A program made the position numbers and the translations under genes. 41,647 nt of DNA from a bacterium (GTDB taxonomy: Bacteria > Patescibacteriota > Minisyncoccia > Phycocordibacterales > GCA-002787175), in NCBI GenBank assembly GCA_030699905.1, contig JAUYKQ010000029.1:1-41647 (forward strand). Direction: 5' to 3'. The notes under the pieces are model-generated. The model searched no databases and was not told where the DNA came from. It saw nothing but the letters and a program-made list of their open reading frames with translations. How positions within the stretch are numbered: the stretch's first letter is position 1; every line of letters starts with the position of its first letter. Positions 22,369 to 30,867 of this stretch are shown in pieces.

Positions 22369-22752
22369 ATGACCGGTAAAACAAAAACTTTGGCCCTTTG
22401 GGGAGTAGTAGTGGTTGCCGTCGCCGGCGGATTTTTTCTTCTGACTATGGCGGCAAAGAGGCCCGCGCCTCTTGATGCGTTTGCCCAATGCCTTGGCGAT
22501 AAGGGCGCGACTTTTTACGGAGCTTTTTGGTGTCCACACTGTCAAAATCAAAAAATGATGTTTGGTCGTTCGCAAAAGCGTCTGCCTTATGTTGAATGTT
22601 CAACACCTGATGGCAAAAACCAACTGCAAGTTTGTATTGATAAGGAAATCACCGGCTATCCGACATGGGAATTTGAGGACGGGTCGCGTCTTTCCGGTGA
22701 AGTACCTCTCTCAACTTTGGCGGAAAAAACCGGCTGTGAACTTCCTGCATAA
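22369..22752 (+). CDS. thioredoxin-like protein, membrane-anchored
   Basis: This extracytoplasmic thiol-disulfide protein has a single N-terminal membrane anchor (residues 8-28) and a thioredoxin-like domain with active site FWCPHC (C55, C58) and a cis-proline region ITGYPTWEF. It has two further cysteine regions (VECSTPDG, QVCIDKE). The ATG at 22369 is chosen over the long upstream extension of the frame because TATAAT lies 10 nt before it. The DsbB-like gene begins 2 nt after its stop, so the two form an oxidation pair: DsbB oxidises this protein, which in turn oxidises exported proteins. Confidence 0.88.
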   Translation: MTGKTKTLALWGVVVVAVAGGFFLLTMAAKRPAPLDAFAQCLGDKGATFYGAFWCPHCQNQKMMFGRSQKRLPYVECSTPDGKNQLQVCIDKEITGYPTWEFEDGSRLSGEVPLSTLAEKTGCELPA

Positions 22753-22754
22753 AA

Positions 22755-23306
22755 ATGATTCTTTTTGTAAACAATTCTTTTTCGTTTTTGACCGTTGTCG
22801 CGCAGATACTTGTGGCGCTTGCCGTAATTTCTCTTTTTTTCAAAAGGAAAGAAAATCGTCTGACCGGCTTTTTCCAAAAATACGGACTGGTCTTAGCTTT
22901 TGCCGCCGCTTTTTTGGCCACCGTCGGAAGTTTGATATATTCTGAAATTATAGGGTACGAGCCGTGCAAACTCTGCTGGTTTCAGCGCATTTTTATGTAT
23001 CCGCAGGTTGTGATTTTGGGTCTCGCTCTTTTTGCGTCCGAGAAAAAAGAACTCATCAAATCAGCGATTATTTTAAGTATTATTGGCGCTTTTATCGCTT
23101 TTTCTCACTATATTTTGCAAACAACAGGAATATCTATTTTCCCCTGCACCGCCGTTGGATATTCGGCCTCTTGTTCACAGCGTTTTGTCATGAATTTCGG
23201 TTATATTACAATACCAATGATGGCCTTGTCGGCATTTCTTCTTATAGTCCTCGGCGCTGTCATGTTTAAAAAGAAGCAAAACGACAATCGGCCGATTTCC
23301 ATGTAG
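22755..23306 (+). CDS. disulfide bond formation protein DsbB/BdbC-like
   Basis: This four-span membrane protein passes electrons from the thiol oxidase partner to quinones. The first cysteine pair reads EPCKLCWFQR (C71, C74), the typical CxxC beside a W-F-Q-R motif. The second pair is C131 and C140 in FPCTAVGYSASC. The length of 183 aa fits. It lies in an operon with the upstream CPHC thioredoxin-like gene and the downstream YibE/F gene. Pilins and pseudopilins in the window contain cysteines and are possible substrates (inference). Confidence 0.93.
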   Translation: MILFVNNSFSFLTVVAQILVALAVISLFFKRKENRLTGFFQKYGLVLAFAAAFLATVGSLIYSEIIGYEPCKLCWFQRIFMYPQVVILGLALFASEKKELIKSAIILSIIGAFIAFSHYILQTTGISIFPCTAVGYSASCSQRFVMNFGYITIPMMALSAFLLIVLGAVMFKKKQNDNRPISM

Positions 23307-23308
23307 AG

Positions 23309-24445
23309 ATGAAAAAGAACATCGCGCTTTATGTTTTTCTGTCTTCTGTCGTCGCGATTTTTTTGTCGCCGGTTTTCGCCATGGCGGTAGACGTGGAATA
23401 TGAATCGCCTCAAGAACCGCAGAGAGCGAGGATATTGGAAATAGTAAGCGAAGAAGTAAAAGAAATCCCCGGTACGGGGACGATGCATTTGTATCAGGTG
23501 ATAAAAGCCGAAATTTTAGACGGAGAGGGACGCAAAACGGAGGTAAATATTTTGAATGATTATGTAAAACTTGATAAAGGTGACGTTTTTTATTTTAAAA
23601 AAATCCCCGGTTTGGACGGACCTGAAAGTTACACTGTAACCGGAATTGACAGAAGAGCCGCGCTTTTTGTTCTCGTGGCTCTTTTTGTCGGAGTGGTCTT
23701 GGTTTTTGGCCGTATGCAGGGACTGCGTTCCCTGCTCGCGCTTTTGGGCAGTTTTTTAATAATATTTTATCTCCTCATACCCGGACTTTTGAACGGATGG
23801 AATCCGTTTTTCGCGAGCTTTGTCGTGGCGTCCGGTATTCTTTTCGCGGCAATATTTTTCACTCACGGATTTAACAGGGTATCGTCGGTCGCTTTCGGCG
23901 GAACTGTTTTTGCCGTAGCGCTTACCGGATTCTTTGCCGTTTTAGCCGTGAAAGCCACGAACCTTTCAGGGTTCGCGGCCGAGGAGTCCGTCTATTTGAA
24001 TTTTAACACCGATGGCGGATTAAATTTCACCGCTCTGCTTTTGGGGGCTATAATTATCGGAGCTTTAGGCGTCTTGGACGATATTGCCATAACTCAATCG
24101 GCGGTCGTTGACGAGCTTTACGACAGCAAACCGGATATGAGAAGGGCGGAAGCATACCAAAGAGCTTTGCGCGTGGGACGCGAGCATGTCGGAGCTCTTG
24201 TGAACACTTTGGTTCTGGCTTATACCGGAGCGGCGTTGCCTCTTCTTATGCTTCTTTACGTTTCATCTCCCGATTTCAGTTCTCTTATAAACATGGAAGT
24301 TATCGCCACTGAAATTGTGCGTGTAATAGCGGGGAGCATAGGACTCATACTGACCGTGCCGATAGTAACCGCCTTCGCCGTCTATTTTCTAAAAGACCAT
24401 GCCGGCAAATCCGATATACATCACGGACACTCGCATGGGGCTTAG
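23309..24445 (+). CDS. YibE/F family membrane protein
   Basis: A signal or first membrane segment (residues 5-25) is followed by a soluble extracytoplasmic domain of about 100 residues (EYESPQEPQRARILEIVSEE). About eight spans follow, with the family features DRRAALFVLVALFVGVVLVF, the conserved GALGVLDDIAITQSAVVDEL stretch and SIGLILTVPIVTAF. The C-terminus is His-rich (DIHHGHSHGA). The molecular function of the family is not established. It starts 2 nt after dsbB, in the same operon. Confidence 0.85.
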   Translation: MKKNIALYVFLSSVVAIFLSPVFAMAVDVEYESPQEPQRARILEIVSEEVKEIPGTGTMHLYQVIKAEILDGEGRKTEVNILNDYVKLDKGDVFYFKKIPGLDGPESYTVTGIDRRAALFVLVALFVGVVLVFGRMQGLRSLLALLGSFLIIFYLLIPGLLNGWNPFFASFVVASGILFAAIFFTHGFNRVSSVAFGGTVFAVALTGFFAVLAVKATNLSGFAAEESVYLNFNTDGGLNFTALLLGAIIIGALGVLDDIAITQSAVVDELYDSKPDMRRAEAYQRALRVGREHVGALVNTLVLAYTGAALPLLMLLYVSSPDFSSLINMEVIATEIVRVIAGSIGLILTVPIVTAFAVYFLKDHAGKSDIHHGHSHGA

Positions 24446-24454
24446 CTTGAATCT

Positions 24455-24611
24455 TTGAATTACGAAACTCCAAATCCGCGTCTTTCTTTTCAATTTCGGC
24501 TACGGCTTCGCAAAAATTATTCAACAGATACTCTGTATATGCCTCATAATTTTTGCTTCGCCTCGCTCGAAATTGAAAAGAAATCCATCGGAAGCGAGTT
24601 TCGTAACTCAA
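24455..24611. repeat. nested palindromic element, GAATTACGAAAC family (copy 2)
   Basis: TTGAATTACGAAACTC and GAGTTTCGTAACTCAA are the ends. TTTCTTTTCAATTTCG pairs with CGAAATTGAAAAGAAA, and CAAAAATTAT with ATAATTTTTG, around CAGATACTCTGTAT. Internal words GGCTACGGCTTCG and CTTCGCCTCGC recur in other elements here. It fills the space between the convergent yibE/F and comF genes. Confidence 0.75.
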
Positions 24612-24655
24612 AGAAAATCACCCTCTTGCGTTTCGGTGTTTTGTTTTGTCAGCCG

Positions 24656-25303
24656 TCAATGGGCCAAAGCCAAAGCGATAATTTTTCTCGCGCCGGCTTT
24701 TTTAAGTGTTTCAACCGCCTCTTTTAAGGTTGCGCCCGTCGTTGTCACGTCATCAAACAGAATAATATTTTTATCTTTCACGCTCAAACCCTCTGCGACG
24801 GCAAAACATCCATGCAAGTTTTTTTCACGGTCTTTTTTGGAGGCCCCCGTTTGTTTTTCCGTGTGCCTGGTTCTTACCAGAAAAAGGTCAAGTGAGAAAA
24901 AGGCTCCTGTATCAAGAGTCGCCAGTTCTTTGCATATTTCTTCGCATTGATTGAAACCGCGTTCTCTGAACCTTTTCTTTGAAAGTGGAATCGGGACCAG
25001 CGAGGGATTTTTGAAATTTCGCCACGTTTTCTCCTCCGCCAAAATGTCCACCAGCTCGTCGTAAAAAAGCGCGGCTGCTTTTTTTATAAACTGCCGATTT
25101 CCTCTGTACTTTATTTCCCAAATCAAGCGTTTCATCAGAGGATCGCGGTAGTCAAATATCGCTTGTATGCCGACGTTTTCCACAGGCGGGCTTTTCTTTA
25201 TTCTTTCGCCAAGTTCAGACACGGAAAGGGTTTGCAACTGCCGAACTTGAGGCGGTTCGGGAAGTAAAAGGTCAAACAACAAAATAATGGCCTTTCGGAA
25301 CAT
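24656..25303 (-). CDS. comF: ComF family phosphoribosyltransferase-like protein
   Basis: ComF-type proteins are needed for uptake of transforming DNA in other bacteria. The C-terminal half has the phosphoribosyltransferase signature IILFDDVTTTGATLKEA, preceded by VPIPLSKKRFRERGFNQCEEI, typical of ComF. The N-terminal zinc-finger cysteines found in many ComF proteins are absent. The start at 25303 is supported by a -10 box 6 nt upstream; the frame runs to 25318. It is divergent from the pilus cluster, which fits a DNA-uptake role. Confidence 0.9.
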   Translation of the reverse strand: MFRKAIILLFDLLLPEPPQVRQLQTLSVSELGERIKKSPPVENVGIQAIFDYRDPLMKRLIWEIKYRGNRQFIKKAAALFYDELVDILAEEKTWRNFKNPSLVPIPLSKKRFRERGFNQCEEICKELATLDTGAFFSLDLFLVRTRHTEKQTGASKKDREKNLHGCFAVAEGLSVKDKNIILFDDVTTTGATLKEAVETLKKAGARKIIALALAH

Positions 25304-25309
25304 ATTTAT

Positions 25310-25319
25310 ATGATACAAT
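25310..25319. promoter_or_regulatory. overlapping divergent -10 boxes for comF and pilus operon
   Basis: On the minus strand TATCAT (25315-25310) then ATAAAT precede the comF ATG. On the plus strand TGA-TACAAT (25311-25319) points to the pilus genes. The two overlap, so expression of the two sides may compete. Confidence 0.55.
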
Positions 25320-25347
25320 TTACATTACGAACTACAAACGATAGCAA

Positions 25348-25404
25348 ATGGAAAAAACGAAAGTCAAACAAATCGTTTTAAGGCGTTTAGGTTTGGATTT
25401 TTAA
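25348..25404 (+). CDS. possible 18-aa leader peptide before pilM
   Basis: An ATG at 25348 opens an 18-codon frame (MEKTKVKQIVLRRLGLDF) that ends 3 nt before the pilM ATG. Its position just after the likely transcription start and before pilM suggests translational coupling. It could be chance. Confidence 0.3.
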   Translation: MEKTKVKQIVLRRLGLDF

Positions 25405-25407
25405 TAT

Positions 25408-26556
25408 ATGGCTATTTTTAAAAAACTCACCGGTCTGTTTTCTTCAGGTGGCGAAAGCGTTTTAGGCATTGATGTCGGATCTTCCGCCATTAAAATCGTT
25501 CAACTTAAGAAAAAAGGGGGCCGAGCTATTTTGGAAACTTACGGAGAACTGGCTTTAGGTCCTTACGCCGGACACGAAGTTGGTCGCGCCGCCAGTTTGC
25601 CCGACGTCAGGTTAAGCGAGGCGTTGATTGATGTTTTGCGAGAGTCCCATGTTACGACGAAAAAATGCGGAATAGCCATTCCTTTGCGGTCCAGTTTGCT
25701 TTCCATAATGCCGATGCCTGACTTGCCGGAAGATAAATTGGCTTCAATGATACCCATAGAAGCTCGCAAGTATATCCCCGTGCCTATATCAGAAGTGATG
25801 CTTGATTGGTCTGTTATCCCCGAAAATTCAGCCGGCAACTCTCCGCCACCCGGCTCTTTTCAAGGTCAGTCGGATACTTCTGTAAAACCAGCCGGAGGAA
25901 CGCCCTTTAAGACCGTTGAAATACTTATAGCCGCCATTCATAACGACGCTATGAACAAATACCAGTATATTTCCAAAAATGCCGGATTGGAAGTCAGTTT
26001 TTATGAAATAGAAATATGGAGCACGTTAAGGTCTTCGCTTGATAACGAAAAAGAGCCGGTTTTGATTTTTGATATGGGAGCGGCGGCCACCAAACTTTAT
26101 ATAATAGAACAAGGCATAGTAAGAAATTCCCACACCGTAAACCGAGGTTCGCAGGAAATAACAATGGCTATTTCAAGGTCCTTAAACATTTCCGCCAAGG
26201 AAGCGGAAGTTTTAAAAAGAGAAAAAGGGCTGGGTTCAATACAAGATTCCCGCGCCGCGGCAGGACTTATTGCCGGTACCGTCCAATATATATTCGCCGA
26301 GGCAAACAGGGTAATAAGCAATTACGAGCGCAAGTACAACAAGGCGGTTGGCAAGGTTGTTTTGTCCGGAGGTGGAGTAAACTTGAAAAATTTTGAAAAA
26401 CTTGCCGCCGAAAAGACCAAACTGCCTGTTCTTAGAGCGGACCCGTTTTCAAAAGTGGAAGCGCCGGCTTTTTTTGAAGATATGTTGAAAGGGGCGGGGC
26501 CGGAATTTGCCGTGTCGCTTGGAGTCGCTTTGAGGAAACTCCAAGAAACTCAATAA
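25408..26556 (+). CDS. pilM: type IV pilus assembly ATPase-like protein PilM
   Basis: PilM is an actin-like cytoplasmic protein that links the pilus motor to the inner-membrane PilN-PilO pair. The fold shows VLGIDVGSSAIKIVQLKKKG, LSIMPMPDLPEDKLASMI then PIEARKYIPVPISEVMLDW, PVLIFDMGAAATKLYIIEQG and VVLSGGGVNLKNFEKLA, all typical. At 382 aa it is slightly long because of a Pro/Gly/Ser-rich loop near residues 140-165 (NSPPPGSFQGQSDTS). It is the first gene of the pilus cluster. Confidence 0.94.
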   Translation: MAIFKKLTGLFSSGGESVLGIDVGSSAIKIVQLKKKGGRAILETYGELALGPYAGHEVGRAASLPDVRLSEALIDVLRESHVTTKKCGIAIPLRSSLLSIMPMPDLPEDKLASMIPIEARKYIPVPISEVMLDWSVIPENSAGNSPPPGSFQGQSDTSVKPAGGTPFKTVEILIAAIHNDAMNKYQYISKNAGLEVSFYEIEIWSTLRSSLDNEKEPVLIFDMGAAATKLYIIEQGIVRNSHTVNRGSQEITMAISRSLNISAKEAEVLKREKGLGSIQDSRAAAGLIAGTVQYIFAEANRVISNYERKYNKAVGKVVLSGGGVNLKNFEKLAAEKTKLPVLRADPFSKVEAPAFFEDMLKGAGPEFAVSLGVALRKLQETQ

Positions 26557-26560
26557 CTTG

Positions 26561-26647
26561 GAGTTTCGTAACTCAAAGTTAATAAGGGACTGTTGCCGAA
26601 TAGGATTTTGTGAAAATCAGCCAAAATGGATATTCGGCAACAGTCCC
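26561..26647. repeat. solo GAATTACGAAAC end plus GGGACTGTTGCCGAAT palindrome (copy A)
   Basis: GAGTTTCGTAACTCAAAG (26561-26578) matches the right end of the element at 24455-24611. Next to it, GGGACTGTTGCCGAATA and TATTCGGCAACAGTCCC (26586-26647) form a perfect 17-bp inverted repeat with a short centre. Both lie between pilM and pilN. Confidence 0.75.
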
Positions 26648-26874
26648 TGCAAATAAGAATTCGGCTATGCACATGTTGCGGGTGTTAATGACGGCGGTTT
26701 GGCTGTATAATTTAAAAGCGAAATACGAATATCGCCAACAAATGCAAATTGAATGGCGAGAAACTTTAGGCAGAAGTTGTGAGTAAAAAATGTCGTAGAT
26801 TTGCAACGTCAGGATATTGTTCGCGCGCTTGTTCGTATAAATAGCTATCTGGCGTTCGGGTTAAACTTTTTGTC
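26648..26874. other. gap between pilM and pilN
   Basis: No supported gene was found. A TATAAT at about 26705 after TTTGGCTG is a possible promoter for the pilN side. A 39-codon frame (26667-26786) is probably chance. Confidence 0.3.
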
Positions 26875-27465
26875 ATGGAACCGCGTTTTAAAACTTCGTT
26901 TATTCCTCAAAGGGCGCCAGTCGCTCCGGTGTCCGGTTTTCGCAAACCGACCATGAGCATTTTTTCCTTGCTTGCCACTATTGTTTTCATAGTATCTTTG
27001 GCTGCTTCCGCCGGCGCATTCTTTTACCACAAAGCGCTCGTCGGAGAACTTCAAGAAATGAACGACCAACTGGTTCGCGCCAAAAAAGAGTTTGAACCCC
27101 AAACCATAGAGGAGATAAGCCGTTTCAGCAAGCGCGTCGGCGAGTCCATAAAAATTTTGGACTCTCATACGGCAATGTCAAACATCTTCAAAATTTTTGA
27201 AGAAGGCACTTTGAAAACTGTGCGTTTTTCTTCTTTCACCTATTCTTTTTCCGGAGGAAGCGAAGCGTCAGTGTCTCTTTCCGGCGAAGCTGTAGATTTC
27301 AATGCCGTGGCTCTGCAGTCGGATGAATTCGGTAACAACAAGCTCGTAAAAAATCCGGTTTTTTCCAATTTCCAGTTTACGGAAACGGGCACGGTTTCTT
27401 TCGGCTTTACCGCTTCAATTCCTCTTTCCGTGATATCTTTTAAAGAATCAATCAATGAAGAGTAA
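26875..27465 (+). CDS. pilN: PilN-like inner-membrane pilus protein
   Basis: This bitopic protein binds PilM with its cytoplasmic N-terminus and pairs with PilO outside. A cytoplasmic head of about 28 residues (MEPRFKTSFIPQRAP) precedes one membrane segment (residues 30-50), then a coiled coil (HKALVGELQEMNDQLVRAKK) and a ferredoxin-like beta-rich domain. The length is 196 aa. Its end overlaps the pilO start. Assignment comes from gene order and topology rather than sequence identity. Confidence 0.75.
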   Translation: MEPRFKTSFIPQRAPVAPVSGFRKPTMSIFSLLATIVFIVSLAASAGAFFYHKALVGELQEMNDQLVRAKKEFEPQTIEEISRFSKRVGESIKILDSHTAMSNIFKIFEEGTLKTVRFSSFTYSFSGGSEASVSLSGEAVDFNAVALQSDEFGNNKLVKNPVFSNFQFTETGTVSFGFTASIPLSVISFKESINEE

Positions 27466-28096
27466 CATCATAATACCCGCAATTTTAATATTGGCTTCTG
27501 TCGGACTTTTCTTTATGTATGTAAACCCGAAATACTCGGGGGCGACTTTCGGGGCGGAATTCAAAGACAAAAGCATAAAAGAACTTCAAGCGGAAAAAGA
27601 GCAATACGCTCAAGCATTAGACAAAACAGCGGAAATAGAAAAACGAAGGAAAGAGTTGTGGGAGGAATTTAACGGCATTTCGCAAGAGGACAGGGACAAA
27701 GTAAAACAGCTTTTGCCTGACCATGTTGATTCTGTGCGACTTGCCATAGATTTAAGCGCCGCCGCCTTCTCCCACTCTCTTTCTGTAAGGGATATTGCCA
27801 TTTCCAACAGTTCTTTGGCGGGCAACGGCACGGGGGAAAACAACTCTCCGTCATCGGCCTCCGCGGGAGGACCGGCTGGGGAAACGCAAACATACGGAAA
27901 TGTCGGGGGTCAAACAGGGGTCGGTTCGGTAAACTTGGGCTTTACCGTTTCCGGTTCGTACGACAATTTTAAAAATTTCATGATGGCTCTGGAGAGAAGC
28001 TTGCGCGTTTTGAATATCGTTTCTCTTTCTTTTTCGGCTGACAGCGAAGCCGACTATGAGTACAAAGTTGACATAGAAACGTATTTTTTGAAGTAA
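27455..28096 (+). CDS. pilO: PilO-like inner-membrane pilus protein
   Basis: One N-terminal membrane segment (residues 5-22) is followed by a coiled coil (DKSIKELQAEKEQYAQALDK to about residue 75) and an alpha/beta domain ending in LGFTVSGSYDNFKNFMMALE and SLRVLNIVSLSFS, the usual PilO pattern. A Gly/Ser/Asn-rich loop sits near residue 125-155. It overlaps pilN by 11 nt, pointing to coupled translation. Confidence 0.82.
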   Translation: MKSNIIIPAILILASVGLFFMYVNPKYSGATFGAEFKDKSIKELQAEKEQYAQALDKTAEIEKRRKELWEEFNGISQEDRDKVKQLLPDHVDSVRLAIDLSAAAFSHSLSVRDIAISNSSLAGNGTGENNSPSSASAGGPAGETQTYGNVGGQTGVGSVNLGFTVSGSYDNFKNFMMALERSLRVLNIVSLSFSADSEADYEYKVDIETYFLK

Positions 28097-28109
28097 AATT
28101 TTAAAATTT

Positions 28110-28484
28110 ATGCAAATTATAAAAAACAAAAAGGTTCAGCTTGGATTTGTGATAGCGGCACTTCTCTTCACTGTATATTTTTTGTTTTTCAGGGGAGGGT
28201 CCGATTCACCTCAACTGTCCCCCGGGACTTCTTTTGTCACTGAAACGGTTTTTAATCCTGTGGACATAATAGTCGGCAGAGAGCTTCTTGCTCTTCTTGC
28301 CGAAATGAAGGCCATAAGAATAGACAAAAGTATTTTTGATTCTCCTTTGTTTGACGGTTTAAACGACCTTAGCGTGCCTATAGACCCGCAGCCCTTAGGA
28401 AGAAACAACCCGTTCGCGCCCTTTGGGAGCGATGTCAATGCTACAAGTACGGAAAGCGCTACTGCCGGCGGTTTGGAGATATAG
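28110..28484 (+). CDS. small pilus-cluster membrane protein (PilP position)
   Basis: A single N-terminal membrane anchor (residues 10-28) is followed by a short extracytoplasmic tail with PQPLGRNNPFAPFG near the C-terminus. The (G/R)xNPFxPF motif recalls PilP-type lipoproteins, but the protein is only 124 aa, has no lipobox and lacks the PilP beta domain. Its place after pilO suggests a reduced counterpart. Function is inferred from position. Confidence 0.65.
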   Translation: MQIIKNKKVQLGFVIAALLFTVYFLFFRGGSDSPQLSPGTSFVTETVFNPVDIIVGRELLALLAEMKAIRIDKSIFDSPLFDGLNDLSVPIDPQPLGRNNPFAPFGSDVNATSTESATAGGLEI

Positions 28485-28580
28485 GCGACAAAAGTTACGA
28501 GACGACAAAATTCGGCGCGAACGTTTCTTCTTTTATCTTTGTGGTAGGAAAGTTTATGGGCTCTAAGTTGCATTTCATTC

Positions 28581-30290
28581 ATGACTTTTTTAGAAAACCT
28601 GATAGAAAAAAAAATATTAGAGAAAAAAGATATTGCCGCCATTAAAAGCGAAATTCAGAAAAGTGGCAAAGATCTTGACGACGCGCTAATAAAACGCGGA
28701 GTTTCAGAGGCGGTTTTGTTAGAGGCCAAGTCCTCCTATTTTGATATTCCAAAAAGGGTTTTAAACAGCCAAAACATTCCTTTTGAGACCCTGAAATACG
28801 TGCCGGAAGAGTCGGCTCTTTACTACCGATTTGTTCCTATCGGACTTGCCGACGGTGTTTTGGAGGTGGGCATCGTGGACCCTGACAATATAGAAGCTCG
28901 GGACGCTTTGAATTTTATATCGGCCAAAGTAAACCTGCCTTTCAAAATATTTTTGATAACAAAAACGGACTTTGACAAAGTCATGCAGACGTACAAAGGA
29001 CTTTCAAGCGAGGTTACGAGGGCTCTTACCGAGCTGGAGTCGGAACTGTCAGAAGAAGAAGTCGTGCAAGCGTCGGTTCAAAAGACCGCCGATGGCGAAA
29101 CCAGAATAATAGAAGAAGCGCCCGTTACTAAAATAGTCGCCACCATGCTTCACTACGCCACCGAAGGACAGGCCTCGGATATTCATGTGGAACATGTGGG
29201 AGACAAAGTCCGCGTTCGTTTTAGGGTTGACGGTATTTTAAATACCAGTTTGATATTGCCGGTCAAGGTGCACGCGGCTGTAATCGCCCGCATAAAAATA
29301 CTCTCCAATATGCGTCTTGACGAGAAAAGAAAACCGCAGGACGGCAGATTTTCGGCCAAAATCGCCGGAAGAAAAATTGACTTTCGCGTTTCCACTTTTC
29401 CTTCTTATTACGGCGAGAAAATAGTCATGCGTATTTTGGATACGGAAAAAGGCGTCTTGCCCACGGATAAAATGGGTATTTCAGAGAGAAATTTGAAAAT
29501 GATAAAAGAAGCGATTAACAGACCGTACGGCATGATACTCATATCGGGACCTACCGGTTCGGGAAAATCAACCACTCTTTACTCCATGATTAACGAGCTG
29601 GACAAGGAAAAAAAGAACGTTCTTTCTCTTGAAGATCCGGTGGAATACAACATCCCCGGCATGAGTCAGTCCCAAGTTCGTCCGGAAATCGGCTACACGT
29701 TTGCCTCCGGACTCAGAAGCACTCTCCGTCAAGACCCTGACGTGATAATGGTTGGCGAGATAAGAGACAAAGAAACCGCACAACTGGCCGTTCAAGCGGC
29801 TCTGACCGGTCACTTGGTTCTTTCCACCATACACACCAACAACTCTGTAGGTGTAATTCCTCGTCTTATAGACATGGGTGTTGACCCGTACCTTATCGCG
29901 CCGACTCTTATATTGGCAATCGCCCAGCGTCTGGTAAAACAAATATGTCCCCAAACAGGCAAGCCGATTCCGGTGGAAGGAAGCATTAAGGCCACTATAG
30001 ACAAACAGTTTGCCGATGTGCCTGAAGAGTTTAAAAAAGACATTGTTTTTGAAAAAGAGGTCTTGGAGGCGGTTCCGAGCGAAGAGTGTCCAAAAGGCAC
30101 GCGGGGACGTTTGGCGGTGTTTGAAATATTGGCAATGGATCGCGCGGTTGAAAAAGTCATTTTGGAAAATCCGACAGAAGCGGCTCTTATGGAAGTGGCT
30201 CGCGCGCAGGGCATGCTTACCATGAAAGAAGATGCCATAATAAAATCGTTTGAGAAGAAAATACCATGGGAGGAAGTCAACAAATTGTAA
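28581..30290 (+). CDS. pilB: type IV pilus extension ATPase PilB
   Basis: This hexameric cytoplasmic motor drives pilus assembly. An N-terminal MshEN/GspE-N domain occupies about residues 1-140. The ATPase core has DIHVEHVGDKVRVRFRVDG, Walker A GPTGSGKST near 325, the Asp box (SLEDPVEYNIPGMSQ), Walker B DPDVIMVGEIRD and the His box TGHLVLSTIHTN. The C-terminal zinc site of typical PilB is incomplete: CPQTG and ECPKGTRG keep one cysteine each where two pairs are usual. Length is 569 aa. Confidence 0.95.
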   Translation: MTFLENLIEKKILEKKDIAAIKSEIQKSGKDLDDALIKRGVSEAVLLEAKSSYFDIPKRVLNSQNIPFETLKYVPEESALYYRFVPIGLADGVLEVGIVDPDNIEARDALNFISAKVNLPFKIFLITKTDFDKVMQTYKGLSSEVTRALTELESELSEEEVVQASVQKTADGETRIIEEAPVTKIVATMLHYATEGQASDIHVEHVGDKVRVRFRVDGILNTSLILPVKVHAAVIARIKILSNMRLDEKRKPQDGRFSAKIAGRKIDFRVSTFPSYYGEKIVMRILDTEKGVLPTDKMGISERNLKMIKEAINRPYGMILISGPTGSGKSTTLYSMINELDKEKKNVLSLEDPVEYNIPGMSQSQVRPEIGYTFASGLRSTLRQDPDVIMVGEIRDKETAQLAVQAALTGHLVLSTIHTNNSVGVIPRLIDMGVDPYLIAPTLILAIAQRLVKQICPQTGKPIPVEGSIKATIDKQFADVPEEFKKDIVFEKEVLEAVPSEECPKGTRGRLAVFEILAMDRAVEKVILENPTEAALMEVARAQGMLTMKEDAIIKSFEKKIPWEEVNKL

Positions 30291-30357
30291 ATTTCTGTTT
30301 GAAAGTCAGAAAAAGTCCATTGAAAATCCGAGCTGTGGATACAAACTTTATTTACTT

Positions 30358-30366
30358 TGCTACAAT
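30358..30366 (+). promoter_or_regulatory. extended -10 of response regulator (leaderless)
   Basis: TGC-TACAAT is followed by ATATCT and ATG at 30373, the same 6-nt spacing seen at other leaderless genes here. Confidence 0.55.
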
Positions 30367-30372
30367 ATATCT

Positions 30373-30762
30373 ATGAAGGATTCGCAAACTGGAAAAAAAC
30401 TACTAATAGTGGATGACGATAAGTTTCTGGTGAATATGTATTCGGCCAAATTCAAATCCGAAGGGTTTGAAGTGGAAACGGCGAATAACGGCCAAGAGGC
30501 CTTGGGTAAAATAAGGAATGGTCTGCAGGCCGACGGGGTGGTCTTTGATATAGTCATGCCTTCTATGGATGGGCTGGAATTTTTGAGAGTGATGAAAAAA
30601 GAAAACCTTTTGCCGAATGCCGCTTCTATAGCCCTGACAAACCAAAGCCAGCCCACTGATATGGAAGAGGCGGAAAAGCTCGGTGTTAAAGGATATATAG
30701 TCAAGGCCTCCACTATCCCTTCGGAAGTGGTAGAGGAGGTAAGAAAAATTTTAAAAAAATAA
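30373..30762 (+). CDS. single-domain response regulator (CheY-like)
   Basis: The 129-aa product is one receiver domain: acidic pocket LLIVDDDKFLV, phosphoacceptor Asp in VVFDIVMPSMDGLEF, the conserved Thr in ALTNQS and Lys in GYIVKAS. There is no output domain. It lies between pilB and pilT and may control pilus extension and retraction, as PilG/PilH-type regulators do elsewhere; that is inference. No histidine kinase is present in the window. The start is set by the -10 box 6 nt upstream; the open frame extends further upstream. Confidence 0.93.
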   Translation: MKDSQTGKKLLIVDDDKFLVNMYSAKFKSEGFEVETANNGQEALGKIRNGLQADGVVFDIVMPSMDGLEFLRVMKKENLLPNAASIALTNQSQPTDMEEAEKLGVKGYIVKASTIPSEVVEEVRKILKK

Positions 30763-30855
30763 AATACGATTCCAATCTGCAAATGACACCGGCGCGACGC
30801 GAGAGCGTGTCTCGCCAATTTAAAACGGCTTCTCGTTTGTTTGCGGTATTGGGGT

Positions 30856-30861
30856 TACGAT
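30856..30861 (+). promoter_or_regulatory. -10 box of pilT (leaderless)
   Basis: TACGAT, TTGAAC, then ATG at 30868. The 6-nt spacing matches the other leaderless starts and supports ATG over the TTG at 30841. Confidence 0.45.
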
Positions 30862-30867
30862 TTGAAC

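Noticed and set aside
26667-26786. 39-codon frame between pilM and pilN
   Set aside because: No ribosome site or recognisable motif; the length is expected by chance.
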